64,000 nt of DNA from Microvirga terrae (GCF_013307435.2 NZ_CP102845.1:124001-188000), one strand, 5' to 3'. Positions 52,334 to 61,631 are shown, numbered from the stretch's first letter. Numbers and translations: made by a program. Notes: generated from the sequence alone by a model not told the origin.

Positions 52334-54910
52334 ATGACGCAGAGGAATAACCCGAGCATCGACGATAATTTGTATCAATATGCCTTCGCCCTGAGCCGGC
52401 AGATTCCCTGGCTGGCGGATCGGGACGGGAAGGTCATTCAGGTCGGGCCCGGCTGGGCCGAGTGGATCGGCCTGCCGCCCGAGCAGCTGATCGACAATGG
52501 TTGGGTGAAGCTGGTCCACCCGGACGACCTGCCCCGCCTGCTGCAGTCCAGGCGCGAGAGTCTCGCCAGCGGATCGCCCTATCAATGCGAGTATCGGATC
52601 AGGACGGCCGACGGCACCTACCGCTGGTGCCGCTCCAGTTCGGCCGCCCAGCGCGACGACACCGGGGCGATCGCCTTCTGGTACGGCACCACGGAAGACA
52701 TCCACAACCGGAAGGAGGCGGAGCTGGCCCTCCAGGGTCACGCCCGTGTACTGGAGATGGTTGCCGCCGGCCAGGCGCTCGGCGACATCCTGGCCGCACT
52801 CTGCCGGCTGGCGGAAGCGCAGCTTCCCGGCGCGAGATGCTCGGTCCTGCTTCACGATCCGGAGCATGGGCGGCTTCGGCATGGCGCCGCCCCCGGCCTG
52901 CCGGCCGTCTACAACGCCGCCGTCGACGGCTTGAGGATCGGTCCGGCGGCGGGATCCTGCGGAACGGCCGCTCACACCCGCAGCAGCGTCATCGTGACCG
53001 ATATCGCGTCGGATCCCCTCTGGGCCCCCTGGCGCGAGCTCGCCCTGTCCCACCACCTCCGCGCCTGCTGGTCGAAGCCGATCGTCTCCCGATCCGGCGA
53101 CGTGCTCGGCACGTTCGCCTCCTACTACGACGAGCCCCGCACCCCGACCTGCGACGAGATGGAGCGCATGGAAGCCGTTCTGCATCTGGCCGCGCTGGCC
53201 CTGGAGCGGCGGCGGGACGACGCGGCCCTGCGTGAAAGCGAGGAACATCACCGCCACTCCGTGGAGCTCAACCCTCAGATTTCCTGGACGGCCGACCCGC
53301 AGGGCCATCTCCTCGACGTCTCCTCGCGCTGGTGCGATCGCACCGGCATGGGCATGGGCGACGCGCTCGGATCCGGCTGGACCCGGTCGCTTCATCCGGA
53401 CGACCTGCCCGTCACCCTGGATCGATGGTCCCGTTCCTTGGCGACGGGCCAGGACCTCGACGTGGATTATCGCCTGCGCATGGCGGACGGGACCTATCGC
53501 TGGTTCCGCTCCCGGGCGGCGGCGCGGCGCGCCGGGGACGGGGCCGTGATCCGCTGGTACGGGACGGTGGAGGACATCCACGACCGCAAGCTCACGGAGG
53601 AAACCCTCCGCTGGGCCGCCCACCACGACGATCTCACGGGCCTCGCAAACCGCAGGCTGTTCCGCGAGCGCCTGCAAGAGGCGCTCGACGGGACCTCCGG
53701 TTCGCCCCGGGCGACAGGCCTGCTGGTGATGGACCTCGACCACCTCAAGCAGATCAACGACCGGTTCGGTCACGATGCCGGGGACGCTCTCCTGAAGGAA
53801 TTCTCCCAGCGCCTGCGCAGCGTCGCAGGCTCCGCGGACACGATCGCCCGACTGGGCGGCGACGAGTTCGCCGTCATCCTTCCCGAGATCGCCGGAGAGG
53901 GCGACGTGACCCGCGTGGCCGCGGCCATCCTGGCCCGCATGCAGGAGCCGCTGAAGCGGAATGGCAAGCTGCTGGACTGCCGCACCAGCATCGGAGGCGC
54001 GGTCTCGGTCGGCACCGGCATGAGCCCGGAAGAACTCCAGAAGCAGGCCGATCTGGCGCTCTACCGCAGCAAGACCTCCGGACGAGGCTCGTTCAGGATG
54101 TTCGTCGCGACCATGCGCGAGGAGTCGCAGCGGACCGCCTCGGCCCTCGACGTGGCGGCGCGGGCGGTGGCGTCGGACTGGATCGTGCCGTTCTATCAGC
54201 CGAAGGTGATGCTGGCCACGGGTGCGCTGAGCGGGTTCGAGGCGCTCCTGCGCTGGCATCATCCGGACAGTGGAATCCAGTCCCCGGAAAAGATCGCGGC
54301 CGCCTTCAACGACACCGAGCTCGGTACCGCCATCGGCGAGCGCATGCGCTCACGCATCTTCAGGGACATCCGCGGCTGGCTCGATTCGGGCCTCGACGTC
54401 GGCCGCATCGCCATCAACGTGTCGGCCGCCGAGTTCCGGCGTGACAACTATGCCGAGCGCGTGCTCGACGACCTGAGACGCATGGAGGTGCCGGCCCGCT
54501 GCCTCGAGGTGGAGGTCACCGAGAGCGTGTTTCTCGATTCCGGCGCCGAATTCGTGGAGCGCGCCCTGCGCGCCCTGTGCGGGGAGGGTGTGACGATCGC
54601 GCTCGACGATTTCGGCACCGGCTACGCATCGCTGTCGCACCTCAAGCGCTTCCCGGTCGATGCGATCAAGATCGACCGGACCTTCGTGGGCGGCCTGGAG
54701 ACCGATGCGGACGATGCCGCCATCGTCCGGGCGCTCCTGAGCCTCGGCCGCAATCTCGGCATCGAGGTGGTAGCCGAGGGCGTCGAGACCGCCTTCCAGG
54801 CCACCCTCCTGCAGCGCATGAGCTGCGATCTCGTGCAGGGCTATCATTTCGGCCGCCCCATGCCGGCCCGGAACGTGCCGTCCTTCGTCACCTCGTGGGC
54901 GGGGGTGTGA
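52334..54910 (+). CDS. PAS-GAF-PAS-GGDEF-EAL signalling protein (cyclic-di-GMP turnover)
   Basis: An 858-residue soluble protein. Order: PAS with PAC (WLADRDGKVIQVG to YGTTEDIHNRKEAE), GAF (LCRLAEAQLPGARCSVLLHD to ALALERRRDD), a second PAS (ISWTADPQGHLLDVSSRWCDR), GGDEF (intact ARLGGDEFAV) and EAL (intact GFEALLRWHHP, INVSAAEF, EVTES, LDDFGTGYASLSHL, KIDRTFV, VVAEGVET). Both catalytic motifs are complete, so it may both make and break cyclic-di-GMP. No receptor-type membrane helix. Start at ATG 52334 (MTQRNNPSIDD); an upstream in-frame extension reaches into a repeat and is unlikely to be translated. Confidence 0.92.
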   Translation: MTQRNNPSIDDNLYQYAFALSRQIPWLADRDGKVIQVGPGWAEWIGLPPEQLIDNGWVKLVHPDDLPRLLQSRRESLASGSPYQCEYRIRTADGTYRWCRSSSAAQRDDTGAIAFWYGTTEDIHNRKEAELALQGHARVLEMVAAGQALGDILAALCRLAEAQLPGARCSVLLHDPEHGRLRHGAAPGLPAVYNAAVDGLRIGPAAGSCGTAAHTRSSVIVTDIASDPLWAPWRELALSHHLRACWSKPIVSRSGDVLGTFASYYDEPRTPTCDEMERMEAVLHLAALALERRRDDAALRESEEHHRHSVELNPQISWTADPQGHLLDVSSRWCDRTGMGMGDALGSGWTRSLHPDDLPVTLDRWSRSLATGQDLDVDYRLRMADGTYRWFRSRAAARRAGDGAVIRWYGTVEDIHDRKLTEETLRWAAHHDDLTGLANRRLFRERLQEALDGTSGSPRATGLLVMDLDHLKQINDRFGHDAGDALLKEFSQRLRSVAGSADTIARLGGDEFAVILPEIAGEGDVTRVAAAILARMQEPLKRNGKLLDCRTSIGGAVSVGTGMSPEELQKQADLALYRSKTSGRGSFRMFVATMREESQRTASALDVAARAVASDWIVPFYQPKVMLATGALSGFEALLRWHHPDSGIQSPEKIAAAFNDTELGTAIGERMRSRIFRDIRGWLDSGLDVGRIAINVSAAEFRRDNYAERVLDDLRRMEVPARCLEVEVTESVFLDSGAEFVERALRALCGEGVTIALDDFGTGYASLSHLKRFPVDAIKIDRTFVGGLETDADDAAIVRALLSLGRNLGIEVVAEGVETAFQATLLQRMSCDLVQGYHFGRPMPARNVPSFVTSWAGV

Positions 54911-55018
54911 GGAGCGTCACGGGCGCCCCGCTTCACGTCCGCGCGAGAAAACGAACCTTGGCCTTGCCAGCGCCATGATCAACCGGCACGAGAGGCTCTC
55001 CCTACGTGAGTTCCGTTC

Positions 55019-55645
55019 ATGATCCTGTCCCGCCGCGTCGTTCTCGCCGGCCTTGCCCTGTCCGGCACGAAAGCTCCCGCCCTCGCGCAAGCCGCCCCGG
55101 AGCCGCAGCTGATCCCGGTAGAGCTGATCGAAAACGCCCTGAGCCTGCCCTCGGCCGTGCGCCTCGGCCACCCGCATGGCGACGTGATCATGGTGGAGTA
55201 TTTCGACTACAACTGCCCCTGGTGCAAACGCTCGGCGCAGGCGCTGCCCGATCTGCTCAAGGCCGAACCCGAGCTCTCCTACGTGCTGGTGAACTTCGCC
55301 GTGCTTAGCCCGCAATCGGTCGCCGCCACCCGGGCGGCCCTGGCCTATCTGCGGCTCTACGGACCCGAACGCTATCTGCCGCTGCATCTGGCCTTGTTCT
55401 CCTTGCGCGGCACGGTCGACGGACCGCGCGCATTGGCGGCGGCCGAGCGCCTCGGCGGCGACACGAAGCGCATGACGGAGCTTGCCGACAGCGAGACGAC
55501 CACCGGCTGGATGAAGGACGCCTTCGCGACCGGCAACGATCTCGGGCTCGTCGCGACCCCGTCGTTCCTGATCGGCACGGAGGCCTATATCGGCGGCATG
55601 AGCCTGGAGCAGAAGCGCGACGCGATCGCCCGGGCGAGAGGGTAA
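55019..55645 (+). CDS. DsbA-family thiol oxidoreductase
   Basis: A 208-residue protein. A signal peptide (RRVVLAGLALSGTKAPALAQA, cleavage about residue 24) with a twin-arginine-like RR is followed by a thioredoxin fold: VEYFDYNCPWCKRSAQALP with the CPWC active site (about residues 66-69) and the cis-proline loop ATPSFLIG. It belongs to the BdbD/ScsC-like group acting on disulfides in the periplasm. Starts at ATG 55019. Single gene, followed by repeat B. Confidence 0.88.
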   Translation: MILSRRVVLAGLALSGTKAPALAQAAPEPQLIPVELIENALSLPSAVRLGHPHGDVIMVEYFDYNCPWCKRSAQALPDLLKAEPELSYVLVNFAVLSPQSVAATRAALAYLRLYGPERYLPLHLALFSLRGTVDGPRALAAAERLGGDTKRMTELADSETTTGWMKDAFATGNDLGLVATPSFLIGTEAYIGGMSLEQKRDAIARARG

Positions 55646-55668
55646 CGCACGATGCTTCCTCCATGTCA

Positions 55669-55760
55669 CGTCATCACCGGCCTTGGGCCGGTGATCCCGA
55701 TGGGTTGAAACGCCGCGCCTGTCCGTCTCGGGATGGCCGGCACAGGGCCGGCCATGACGG
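55669..55760. repeat. Repeat B, copy 3 (inverted orientation)
   Basis: catcaccggccttgggccgg at the left and gccggcacagggccggcc at the right. Read on the minus strand it has the same order as the copies at 8894 and 17140. It separates the DsbA-like and murJ genes. Confidence 0.8.
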
Positions 55761-55846
55761 AGAGGTCGCACCGGGCTGCACCCCTCCTTCCCAACCGGCC
55801 GCAGGGAATGTTGCGGCCCGTGGGATGACCCGCTAAGCCCCGGGGC

Positions 55847-57370
55847 ATGTCGCTCATCCGCTCCTCGCTCCTGGTCGGCCTCGGCTCCGTGGCCTCGCGC
55901 GTCCTCGGCTTCGTCCGGGACATGCTGTTCGCCCAGGCCCTGGGCGCCGGGCCCGTGGCGGATGCGTTCCTCGCAGCCTTCCGCCTGCCCAACCTCGTCC
56001 GCCGCACCGTCGGCGAGGGCGGGCTCAACGCGGCCCTGATCCCGGCCCTCGGGCGCCTGGAGCCGGACGAAGCCGCCGTCACGGCCGGCGACGTGCTGGG
56101 CGTGTTCGGGCTGGCGCTCGTCGGGCTCACGGCCCTCGTGGAGCTCGGCGCGGGCGCGCTGGCCCTCCTGCTCACGCCGGGGCTGCACGACGATGGCGGA
56201 ACCCTGGCCCTGGTGGCGCTCTATACCCGCCTGGCCTTCCCGATCGTGCCCTGCGCGGCGCTCGCGTCCATCGGGGCCGCCATCCTGAACCTGCACGCAC
56301 GCTTCGTCGCGACGGCCCTCGCGCCGCTCGCCGTCAACGGCAGCCTGATCCTGACACTCGTGGCCCTGGAGGCCGGTTCGTCCCTTCCGCTCTCGCAGAA
56401 GGCCGCCTGGCTCGCCGGGGCATCGAGCCTCGCGGGCCTGATCCAGCTCGCCCTCGTGACGGCGGCCCTGCGGAGCGGCCGTGTCCGGCTCGTGCGCCTG
56501 CGCAGGCCGCGCTGGTCGCCGCTGCTGAAGAGCCTCCTGCTCGCCGGCTTTCCCGTGCTCGCGGCGAGCGGGGCCGTGCAGCTCTTCCTCCTCGCCGCCA
56601 CCCAGATCGCCTCGTTCTGGCCCTCGGGCGTCTCCTGGCTCTACTACGCCGAGCGGGTCATGCAGCTGCCGCTCGGGCTGATGGCGGCCCTTGGGTCGAG
56701 CCTGCTCCTGCCGGAACTGGCCCGCCGCCATCGGGCCGGCGAGATCCAGGCCGTCGTGGCGGCGCAGAACCGGGCGATTGAAGTCTCCCTGATGCTCGCC
56801 CTGCCGGCGAGCGCCGCCCTGATCATCCTGGCCGGTCCTATGAGCCGCGTGCTGTTCGAGCGCGGCGCGTTCGGATCCTCCGACGCGGAGGGCACCGCCG
56901 TCGTGCTCATGGCCCTGAGCGTCGGCCTGCCCTTCGCCACCGCCGCCAAGGTGCTGAGCCAAACCCTGTTCGCCCGCGGCTCCCTGAAGGCCGCCGTCGC
57001 GGCGGCGGGCTTCGGCCTCGCCGTCACGGTCGTGGCCGCCCTGGCGCTCGCCTGGCCGTTCGGCCCGGCCGGGATCGCCCTGGGGGTCAGCATCGGCTGC
57101 CTGGGCCATGCGGCCGCCGTGGCCTTAGGCCTTCGCCAGTTCGGCCTCTGGTCGCCCGACCGGGCCCTGGCGGCGCGGGTGATGCGGATCACCGTGGCGG
57201 TCGCCGCGATGGGCCTCGCGCTCGCGGCCGCCATGCGTGTCCTGCCGCAGATCGGCACCCTGTCCCTCACGGCGCTGTGCCTGGCAGGCCTCGCGGTCTA
57301 CGGCCTTGCCGCCGTGGCGACCGGCGCCCTGACCCGCGACGACTGGGCCGCGCTCACGAAACAATCGTGA
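55847..57370 (+). CDS. murJ: Lipid II flippase MurJ
   Basis: A 507-residue MOP-superfamily membrane protein with about 14 helices. N-terminal motif VGLGSVASRVLGFVRDMLFAQALGAGPVADAFLAAFRLPNLVRRTVGEGGLNAALIP is characteristic; later GSSLLLPELARR and FERGAF match. It flips lipid II across the inner membrane for peptidoglycan synthesis. It is followed 201 bp downstream by trpS, an order common in alphaproteobacteria. Confidence 0.93.
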   Translation: MSLIRSSLLVGLGSVASRVLGFVRDMLFAQALGAGPVADAFLAAFRLPNLVRRTVGEGGLNAALIPALGRLEPDEAAVTAGDVLGVFGLALVGLTALVELGAGALALLLTPGLHDDGGTLALVALYTRLAFPIVPCAALASIGAAILNLHARFVATALAPLAVNGSLILTLVALEAGSSLPLSQKAAWLAGASSLAGLIQLALVTAALRSGRVRLVRLRRPRWSPLLKSLLLAGFPVLAASGAVQLFLLAATQIASFWPSGVSWLYYAERVMQLPLGLMAALGSSLLLPELARRHRAGEIQAVVAAQNRAIEVSLMLALPASAALIILAGPMSRVLFERGAFGSSDAEGTAVVLMALSVGLPFATAAKVLSQTLFARGSLKAAVAAAGFGLAVTVVAALALAWPFGPAGIALGVSIGCLGHAAAVALGLRQFGLWSPDRALAARVMRITVAVAAMGLALAAAMRVLPQIGTLSLTALCLAGLAVYGLAAVATGALTRDDWAALTKQS

Positions 57371-57375
57371 GAGCC

Positions 57376-57413
57376 GGAAAAATCACGAGAACCCGAAAAA
57401 ATCACGAGAACCC
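57376..57413. repeat. Tandem 19-bp duplication downstream of murJ
   Basis: Two adjacent units of about 19 bp with one difference (ggaaaaatcacgagaaccc, gaaaaaatcacgagaaccc), starting 5 bp after the murJ stop. A hairpin with arms atggagcg / cgctccat follows at 57452-57491. Possible slippage product; function unknown. Confidence 0.6.
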
Positions 57414-57571
57414 TTGCATCGTGGCACGGCCCTGTCATAAGGCGCGCCTCGATGGAGCGATCGGAGGCGGAAGACCTTCGGACCGCTCCATGACAAACGG
57501 TCAGACCATATCTGGGGCGGTTGACTGTCAGGCCTGAAACCTGCACCTGCCCTCAGTCGGAGTTCAAGTCG

Positions 57572-58612
57572 ATGGCGCAGTTCAAGGAGCTGGTGTTCTC
57601 GGGCGTTCAGCCCACCGGCAATCTCCATCTCGGGAATTACCTCGGCGCCATCAAGCGCTTCGTCGCCATGCAGGAGAACTTCGACTGCATCTATTGCGTC
57701 GTCGACATGCACGCGATCACCGTGCCGCAGAACCCGGCCGACCTCACCCGCCAGATCCGCGAGGTGACCGCCGCGTTCCTGGCCGCCGGCATCAACCCTG
57801 AGCGCCACATCGTGTTCAACCAGTCCCAGGTGCCGCAGCACGCGGAGCTCGCCTGGGTGTTCAACTGCGTGGCCCGCCTCGGCTGGCTCAACCGCATGAC
57901 CCAGTTCAAGGACAAGGCGGGCAAGGACCGGGAGAACGCCTCGGTCGGCCTCTACGCCTATCCGGACCTGATGGCGGCCGACATCCTGGTCTACCGGGCC
58001 ACCCACGTGCCGGTGGGCGAGGACCAGAAGCAGCATCTGGAACTGACCCGCGACATCGCCCAGAAGTTCAACAACGACTGGGCGGAATCGATTGCCGCGA
58101 ACGGTTTCGGCGATGCCTTCTTCCCGCTGACCGAGCCGATGATCCAGGGCCCCGCCACCCGCGTCATGTCCCTGCGCGACGGCTCCAAGAAGATGTCGAA
58201 ATCCGACCCGTCCGATTACTCGCGCATCAACCTGACCGACGATGCCGACACCATCGCCCAGAAGGTGCGCAAGGCGAAGACCGATCCCGAGCCTCTGCCG
58301 AGCGAGGTCGAGGGCCTGAAGGCCCGGCCCGAGGCCGAGAACCTCGTGGCGATCTATGCGGCCCTCATGGACACGACGCCGGACGAGGTGCTGCGCCAGC
58401 ATGGCGGCTCGCAGTTCTCCGGCTTCAAGGCCGCCCTCGTGGACGTGGCGGTGACGAAGCTGTCGCCCGTGGCCGACGAGATGCGCCGCCTCATGGGCGA
58501 TCCTGGCCATATCGATGCGGTGCTGGCGGACGGTTCGGCCCGGGCCCGGGCCATCGCGTCCGTGACCATGGACGCCGTTAAGGACATCGTCGGCTTCGTG
58601 CGCGCGCGCTGA
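57572..58612 (+). CDS. trpS: Tryptophanyl-tRNA synthetase
   Basis: A 346-residue class I synthetase. The HIGH-type motif is [28 protein letters not shown] and the second signature [14 protein letters not shown] are present, with Trp-pocket sequence [16 protein letters not shown]. It charges tRNA-Trp in the cytoplasm. The ATG at 57572 ([11 protein letters not shown]) is the family start; upstream in-frame sequence is not conserved. Confidence 0.95.
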   Translation: MAQFKELVFSGVQPTGNLHLGNYLGAIKRFVAMQENFDCIYCVVDMHAITVPQNPADLTRQIREVTAAFLAAGINPERHIVFNQSQVPQHAELAWVFNCVARLGWLNRMTQFKDKAGKDRENASVGLYAYPDLMAADILVYRATHVPVGEDQKQHLELTRDIAQKFNNDWAESIAANGFGDAFFPLTEPMIQGPATRVMSLRDGSKKMSKSDPSDYSRINLTDDADTIAQKVRKAKTDPEPLPSEVEGLKARPEAENLVAIYAALMDTTPDEVLRQHGGSQFSGFKAALVDVAVTKLSPVADEMRRLMGDPGHIDAVLADGSARARAIASVTMDAVKDIVGFVRAR

Positions 58613-58645
58613 TGGTCGGGCTTGCTGCTGATGGTCGGGCTTGCT
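58608..58645. repeat. Tandem 19-bp duplication across the trpS stop
   Basis: Two exact copies of gctgatggtcgggcttgct side by side. The first contains the TGA stop of trpS. Either copy would give the same stop, so the protein is unaffected. Confidence 0.8.
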
Positions 58646-58694
58646 CTTGCCGTGACGGCAGGGCAGCATCGGTGCTGATGCAGGAGAGCTGGCA

Positions 58695-59192
58695 GTGAGC
58701 GGCAAACGTCGGTCCTACGAATCGGGCCACCGCCCGAAATTCATGGTGGTGGTCGACCAGACTCCGGAATGCGCCCGGGCGGTCCATTTCGCCTCGCGGC
58801 GAACGGCCCGCACCGGCGCCAGCATGATCATGCTGGCCGTCGTGGATCCGCCCGACAATTTCGAATGGCTCGGCGTCGGCGAGGCGATGATCGAGGAGGC
58901 GAGCGAGGAGGCGCAGAAATGGCTCGATGCCGCCGCCCGCGAGGCCCGCAGCGCCGCCGGCGTCGATCCCGAGCAGGTGATCCGGGTCGGCGTTCGGGCC
59001 GACGAGATCATGAAGCTCATCAACGAGGATGAGGACATCTCCTTCCTGGTGCTGGCCGCGGGCAGCGCCAAGGAGGGGCCGGGCCCCCTGGTCTCGACTC
59101 TTGCCGGCCGCTCGGCGGCCTCCTTTCCGGTTCCGATCGTGATCGTGCCCGGCAGCTTGACCGATGAGGAGATCGACGCGCTGGCGGGCTGA
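58695..59192 (+). CDS. Universal stress protein (UspA family)
   Basis: A 165-residue single-domain protein. Start of the fold is KFMVVVDQTPECARAVHFASRRTARTGASMIMLAVVDPP, and the end carries ILVL-like FLVLAAGSAKEGPGPLVSTLAG and FPVPIVIVPGSL. The G-2x-G-9x-G(S/T) nucleotide motif is only partly kept (AAGSAKEGPG), so ATP binding is uncertain. Start is GTG 58695 behind aggaga. It lies 83 bp after trpS. Confidence 0.88.
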   Translation: MSGKRRSYESGHRPKFMVVVDQTPECARAVHFASRRTARTGASMIMLAVVDPPDNFEWLGVGEAMIEEASEEAQKWLDAAAREARSAAGVDPEQVIRVGVRADEIMKLINEDEDISFLVLAAGSAKEGPGPLVSTLAGRSAASFPVPIVIVPGSLTDEEIDALAG

Positions 59193-59302
59193 CCTTCGCC
59201 CGCTGCCGCGCGCGGCCGGATCCTGCAGCCCGGACATGCCGCTCGGACACCCATTCCCCCTTGGAATCCACCGCGATCCATTCCACATTGGAAGTGGAAC
59301 CT

Positions 59303-59319
59303 GTTAGAACGATTCTAAC
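59303..59319. promoter_or_regulatory. Iron control element (ICE-type Irr site)
   Basis: Perfect palindrome GTTAGAA-CGA-TTCTAAC, matching the ICE consensus (TTAGAA, three bases, TTCTAA) bound by Irr in Hyphomicrobiales. It lies 48 bp before the NifU-like gene. Irr is encoded at 48.2 kb. Just upstream (59281-59299) is another inverted repeat, ttccac / gtggaa. Confidence 0.8.
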
Positions 59320-59366
59320 ACCCCTACTCGGCCGGCCTTGAACCGGCGCAGAGGACGAAAGAAGCG

Positions 59367-59927
59367 ATGTTCATCCAGACCGAAGCGACCCCCAATCCCG
59401 CCACCCTGAAGTTCCTGCCCGGCCGCGTCGTGATGCCGGAAGGCACGTTCGAGGCGAAGACGCCCGAGCAGGGCGAGATCTCGCCCCTCGCCGAGCGGCT
59501 CTTTTCCGTCCCGGGCGTGACCGGCGTGTTCTTCGGCTATGACTTCGTCACCGTCACAAAGGCGGACGGCGAGTGGCAGCACCTGAAGCCGGCAATCCTC
59601 GGTGCGATCATGGAGCATTTCATGACCGGCGCGCCGCTCTTCGCCAACGGCTATGGCGCCACGGACGAGGACGGCGAGGAATTCTTCGACGATGCCGATG
59701 CGGCCACGGTCGAGACCATCAAGGAGCTGCTCGAAACCCGCATCCGCCCGGCGGTGGCGGGCGACGGCGGCGACATCACCTTCCGCGGCTTCAAGGACGG
59801 CACCGTGTACCTCGTCATGAAGGGCGCCTGCTCGGGCTGCCCGTCCTCGACCGCCACCCTGCGCCACGGCATCCAGAACCTGCTGCGCCATTTCCTGCCG
59901 GACGTGCGCGAGGTGCAGGCCGTCTGA
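59367..59927 (+). CDS. NifU-family Fe-S scaffold/carrier protein (Nfu type)
   Basis: A 186-residue protein. The N-terminal Nfu_N domain is [20 protein letters not shown] to [18 protein letters not shown], and the C-terminal NifU domain holds the cluster-binding [10 protein letters not shown] (Cys-x-x-Cys) after [13 protein letters not shown]. It carries or delivers [4Fe-4S] clusters in the cytoplasm. An ICE palindrome upstream suggests control by Irr according to iron status. A strong terminator follows. Confidence 0.93.
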   Translation: MFIQTEATPNPATLKFLPGRVVMPEGTFEAKTPEQGEISPLAERLFSVPGVTGVFFGYDFVTVTKADGEWQHLKPAILGAIMEHFMTGAPLFANGYGATDEDGEEFFDDADAATVETIKELLETRIRPAVAGDGGDITFRGFKDGTVYLVMKGACSGCPSSTATLRHGIQNLLRHFLPDVREVQAV

Positions 59928-59952
59928 TCGGACCTTCGGAATTCAGCTCTCG

Positions 59953-59983
59953 AAGCGCGGCTGCCCTGGCCGCGCTTTTTCTT
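59953..59983 (+). terminator. Rho-independent terminator after the NifU-like gene
   Basis: Arms agcgcggc / gccgcgct around a 7-base loop, followed by tttttcttt. It lies about 25 bp after the stop. Confidence 0.9.
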
Positions 59984-59995
59984 TGGAGCCTCCCG

Positions 59996-60184
59996 TTGCC
60001 CGCCCTGCCCGATTCCGCTCTCGACCGGCTCTTCCGCCACGCCCGCACCCATCGCTGGTGGCAGGACCGTCCGATCCCGGACGAGACCCTGCGTGCGGTC
60101 GCCGATCTCGCGAAGCTTGGCCCGACGAGCGCCAATTTCTCGCCCGGCCGCTCCGCCCGCGAGGAGTTCTGCGCCATCGCGTGA
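59996..60184 (+). pseudogene. Nitroreductase / RutE-like N-terminal fragment
   Basis: From a TTG (with ggag 9 bases ahead) the frame reads [43 protein letters not shown], which matches the first 50 residues of the RutE/malonic semialdehyde reductase branch of nitroreductases. Sequence then departs and stops after 62 codons, with the flavin domain remainder missing. A repeat A copy begins 67 bp later. It looks like the start of a gene whose body was deleted, perhaps with the repeat at the scar. Confidence 0.65.
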
Positions 60185-60250
60185 TGCGCAACGGCGATAA
60201 ACCGGCAAGAAACTGGCAAGAAACCGGGTTCCCTCCTCTCCGACTCATGC

Positions 60251-60372
60251 TCTAAAGCATCGGACCCAAAAGTGGACTTGCACTTTTGGGATGAATCCGA
60301 TGCTTTCTTCTTGAACGAGAGCATCGGTCAACACGGAAAACCGGATCCACTTTTCCGTCCGATGCTCTAAAG
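60251..60372. repeat. Repeat A before tsaB
   Basis: ctctaaagcatcggacccaa, then agtggacttgcacttttggg, atccgatgctttcttc, agagcatcggtc, aaaaccggatccacttttcc and a closing gtccgatgctctaaag. It lies 29 bp before the tsaB start, so the tsaB promoter or leader may lie in the repeat. Confidence 0.85.
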
Positions 60373-60400
60373 AATGGCGCAGACCTGACGGAGACGAAAG

Positions 60401-61084
60401 TTGCGCGTCCTTGCTATCGATACCGCCCTCGGCGCCTGCTCGGCCTGCATCGTGGAAGCCGGGCAACTTGTGCCGCTGGCCGCCGAGACCATCCCCATGG
60501 ACCGCGGCCATGCCGAGGCCCTGATGCCGCTGCTCGACCGGCTCTCGGCCCAGGTCGAGGGCGGCTTCGAAAGCTTGGACCGGGTCGCCGTCACGGTCGG
60601 GCCCGGCAGCTATACGGGCCTTCGGGTCGGCATCGCGGCCGCCCGCGGCATCGGCTTGGCGGCCGGCATTCCCGTCGTGGGGGTCGCGACCCTGTCGGCC
60701 TTCCTGGCGCCCCTGATGGTGGGCGACCGGCGCGGGCTCTTCACCGCGGCGATCGACGCCAAGCACGGCCACATCTACATCCAGGCGATCGCCCCGGGCG
60801 GGCGTACGATCATCCCGCCGGGCCTCATGACCTACCGCGATGCGATCCGGCTGCTCGGATCCGGCCCGATCCTGGTCGCCGGTTCCGCATCGGCCATGCT
60901 GGCGGCCGAAGCCCGCGCCCAGGGAGTCGAGGCGCATATCAACGACATCGCGGGCTTTCCCGACATCGCCTGGGTGGCCCGCCTCGGCGCGCTGGCCGAC
61001 CCGAACCAGGCCCTGCCCAAGCCCCTCTACCTGCGCGAGCCCGACGCCAAGCCGCAGGACGGGGCCCGTATCGCGAGACAGTGA
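60401..61084 (+). CDS. tsaB: tRNA t6A biosynthesis protein TsaB
   Basis: A 227-residue ASKHA-fold protein. It begins MRVLAIDTALGACSACIVEAG and contains AVTVGPGSYTGLRVGIAAARGIGLA, the TsaB signature. With TsaD and TsaE it makes N6-threonylcarbamoyladenosine on tRNA. Start is a TTG at 60401 with ggaga upstream. It overlaps rimI by a GTGA junction, and fur and plsC follow, an order common in Hyphomicrobiales. Confidence 0.92.
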   Translation: MRVLAIDTALGACSACIVEAGQLVPLAAETIPMDRGHAEALMPLLDRLSAQVEGGFESLDRVAVTVGPGSYTGLRVGIAAARGIGLAAGIPVVGVATLSAFLAPLMVGDRRGLFTAAIDAKHGHIYIQAIAPGGRTIIPPGLMTYRDAIRLLGSGPILVAGSASAMLAAEARAQGVEAHINDIAGFPDIAWVARLGALADPNQALPKPLYLREPDAKPQDGARIARQ

Positions 61085-61581
61085 GAATTCTCGCGATGAG
61101 CATTCTCGACCGCTTCATCCATCCACCGGCCCCGCGCATCGAACCCGTCGGGACCGAGGCGGCCGCCCGTCTGGCGGCGATCCACGCCTCGGCCTTCGCC
61201 CGCGGCTGGAGCACGCTCGATTTCGAGCGCCTGCTCGGTGAGCGCGGAGTCGTGGCGGACGGCCTCTTCCTCGGGCGCACGGCCAAACCGGTGGGCTTCA
61301 CCCTGTCGCGGATCGTGCTCGACGAGGCGGAGATCATCACGGTGGCGATCGCCGCGGAGGCGCGCGGCAAGGGCCACGCCCGCCCGCTCCTCTCCCGCCA
61401 CCTCGACGAGCTCGCGCGCCGGGGCGTGGCCCGCGTGCATCTGGAGGTCGAGGACGGCAACGCGCCGGCCCTGGCCGCCTACCGTCGCCTGGGCTTTCGA
61501 GACATCGGACGGCGGGACGGCTATTATCAGAAGGCCGATGGAACGAGGGTGGCCGCGCTTACCATGGCCCTGGACCTATAG
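61081..61581 (+). CDS. rimI: Ribosomal-protein-alanine-type N-acetyltransferase RimI
   Basis: A 166-residue GNAT protein. It shows HASAFARGWSTLDFERLL, the acetyl-CoA site VAIAAEARGKGHARPLLSRHL (canonical RGxG becomes RGKGHA) and VEDGNAPALAAYRRLGFRDIGRRDGYY, the RimI-type ending. It would acetylate the N-terminus of ribosomal protein S18 or others. Start GTG 61081 overlaps the tsaB stop; ATG 61096 is an alternative. Confidence 0.88.
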   Translation: MRILAMSILDRFIHPPAPRIEPVGTEAAARLAAIHASAFARGWSTLDFERLLGERGVVADGLFLGRTAKPVGFTLSRIVLDEAEIITVAIAAEARGKGHARPLLSRHLDELARRGVARVHLEVEDGNAPALAAYRRLGFRDIGRRDGYYQKADGTRVAALTMALDL

Positions 61582-61631
61582 CCCGCTTCGCGTCCCTCGC
61601 TTATAAGCCTCCGCAAGGAGTCACTCGAGCC

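Noticed and set aside
52136..54262. Long minus-strand open frame (708 codons) opposite the GGDEF/EAL gene
   Set aside because: Its translation is His/Arg/Gly-rich without any domain, while the plus strand encodes complete PAS, GAF, GGDEF and EAL motifs. It is a high-GC antisense artefact.
54917..57109. Minus-strand frame (730 codons) opposite dsbA-like and murJ genes
   Set aside because: Gln/Gly/Arg-rich, crosses several real genes and a repeat B copy; no recognisable motif.
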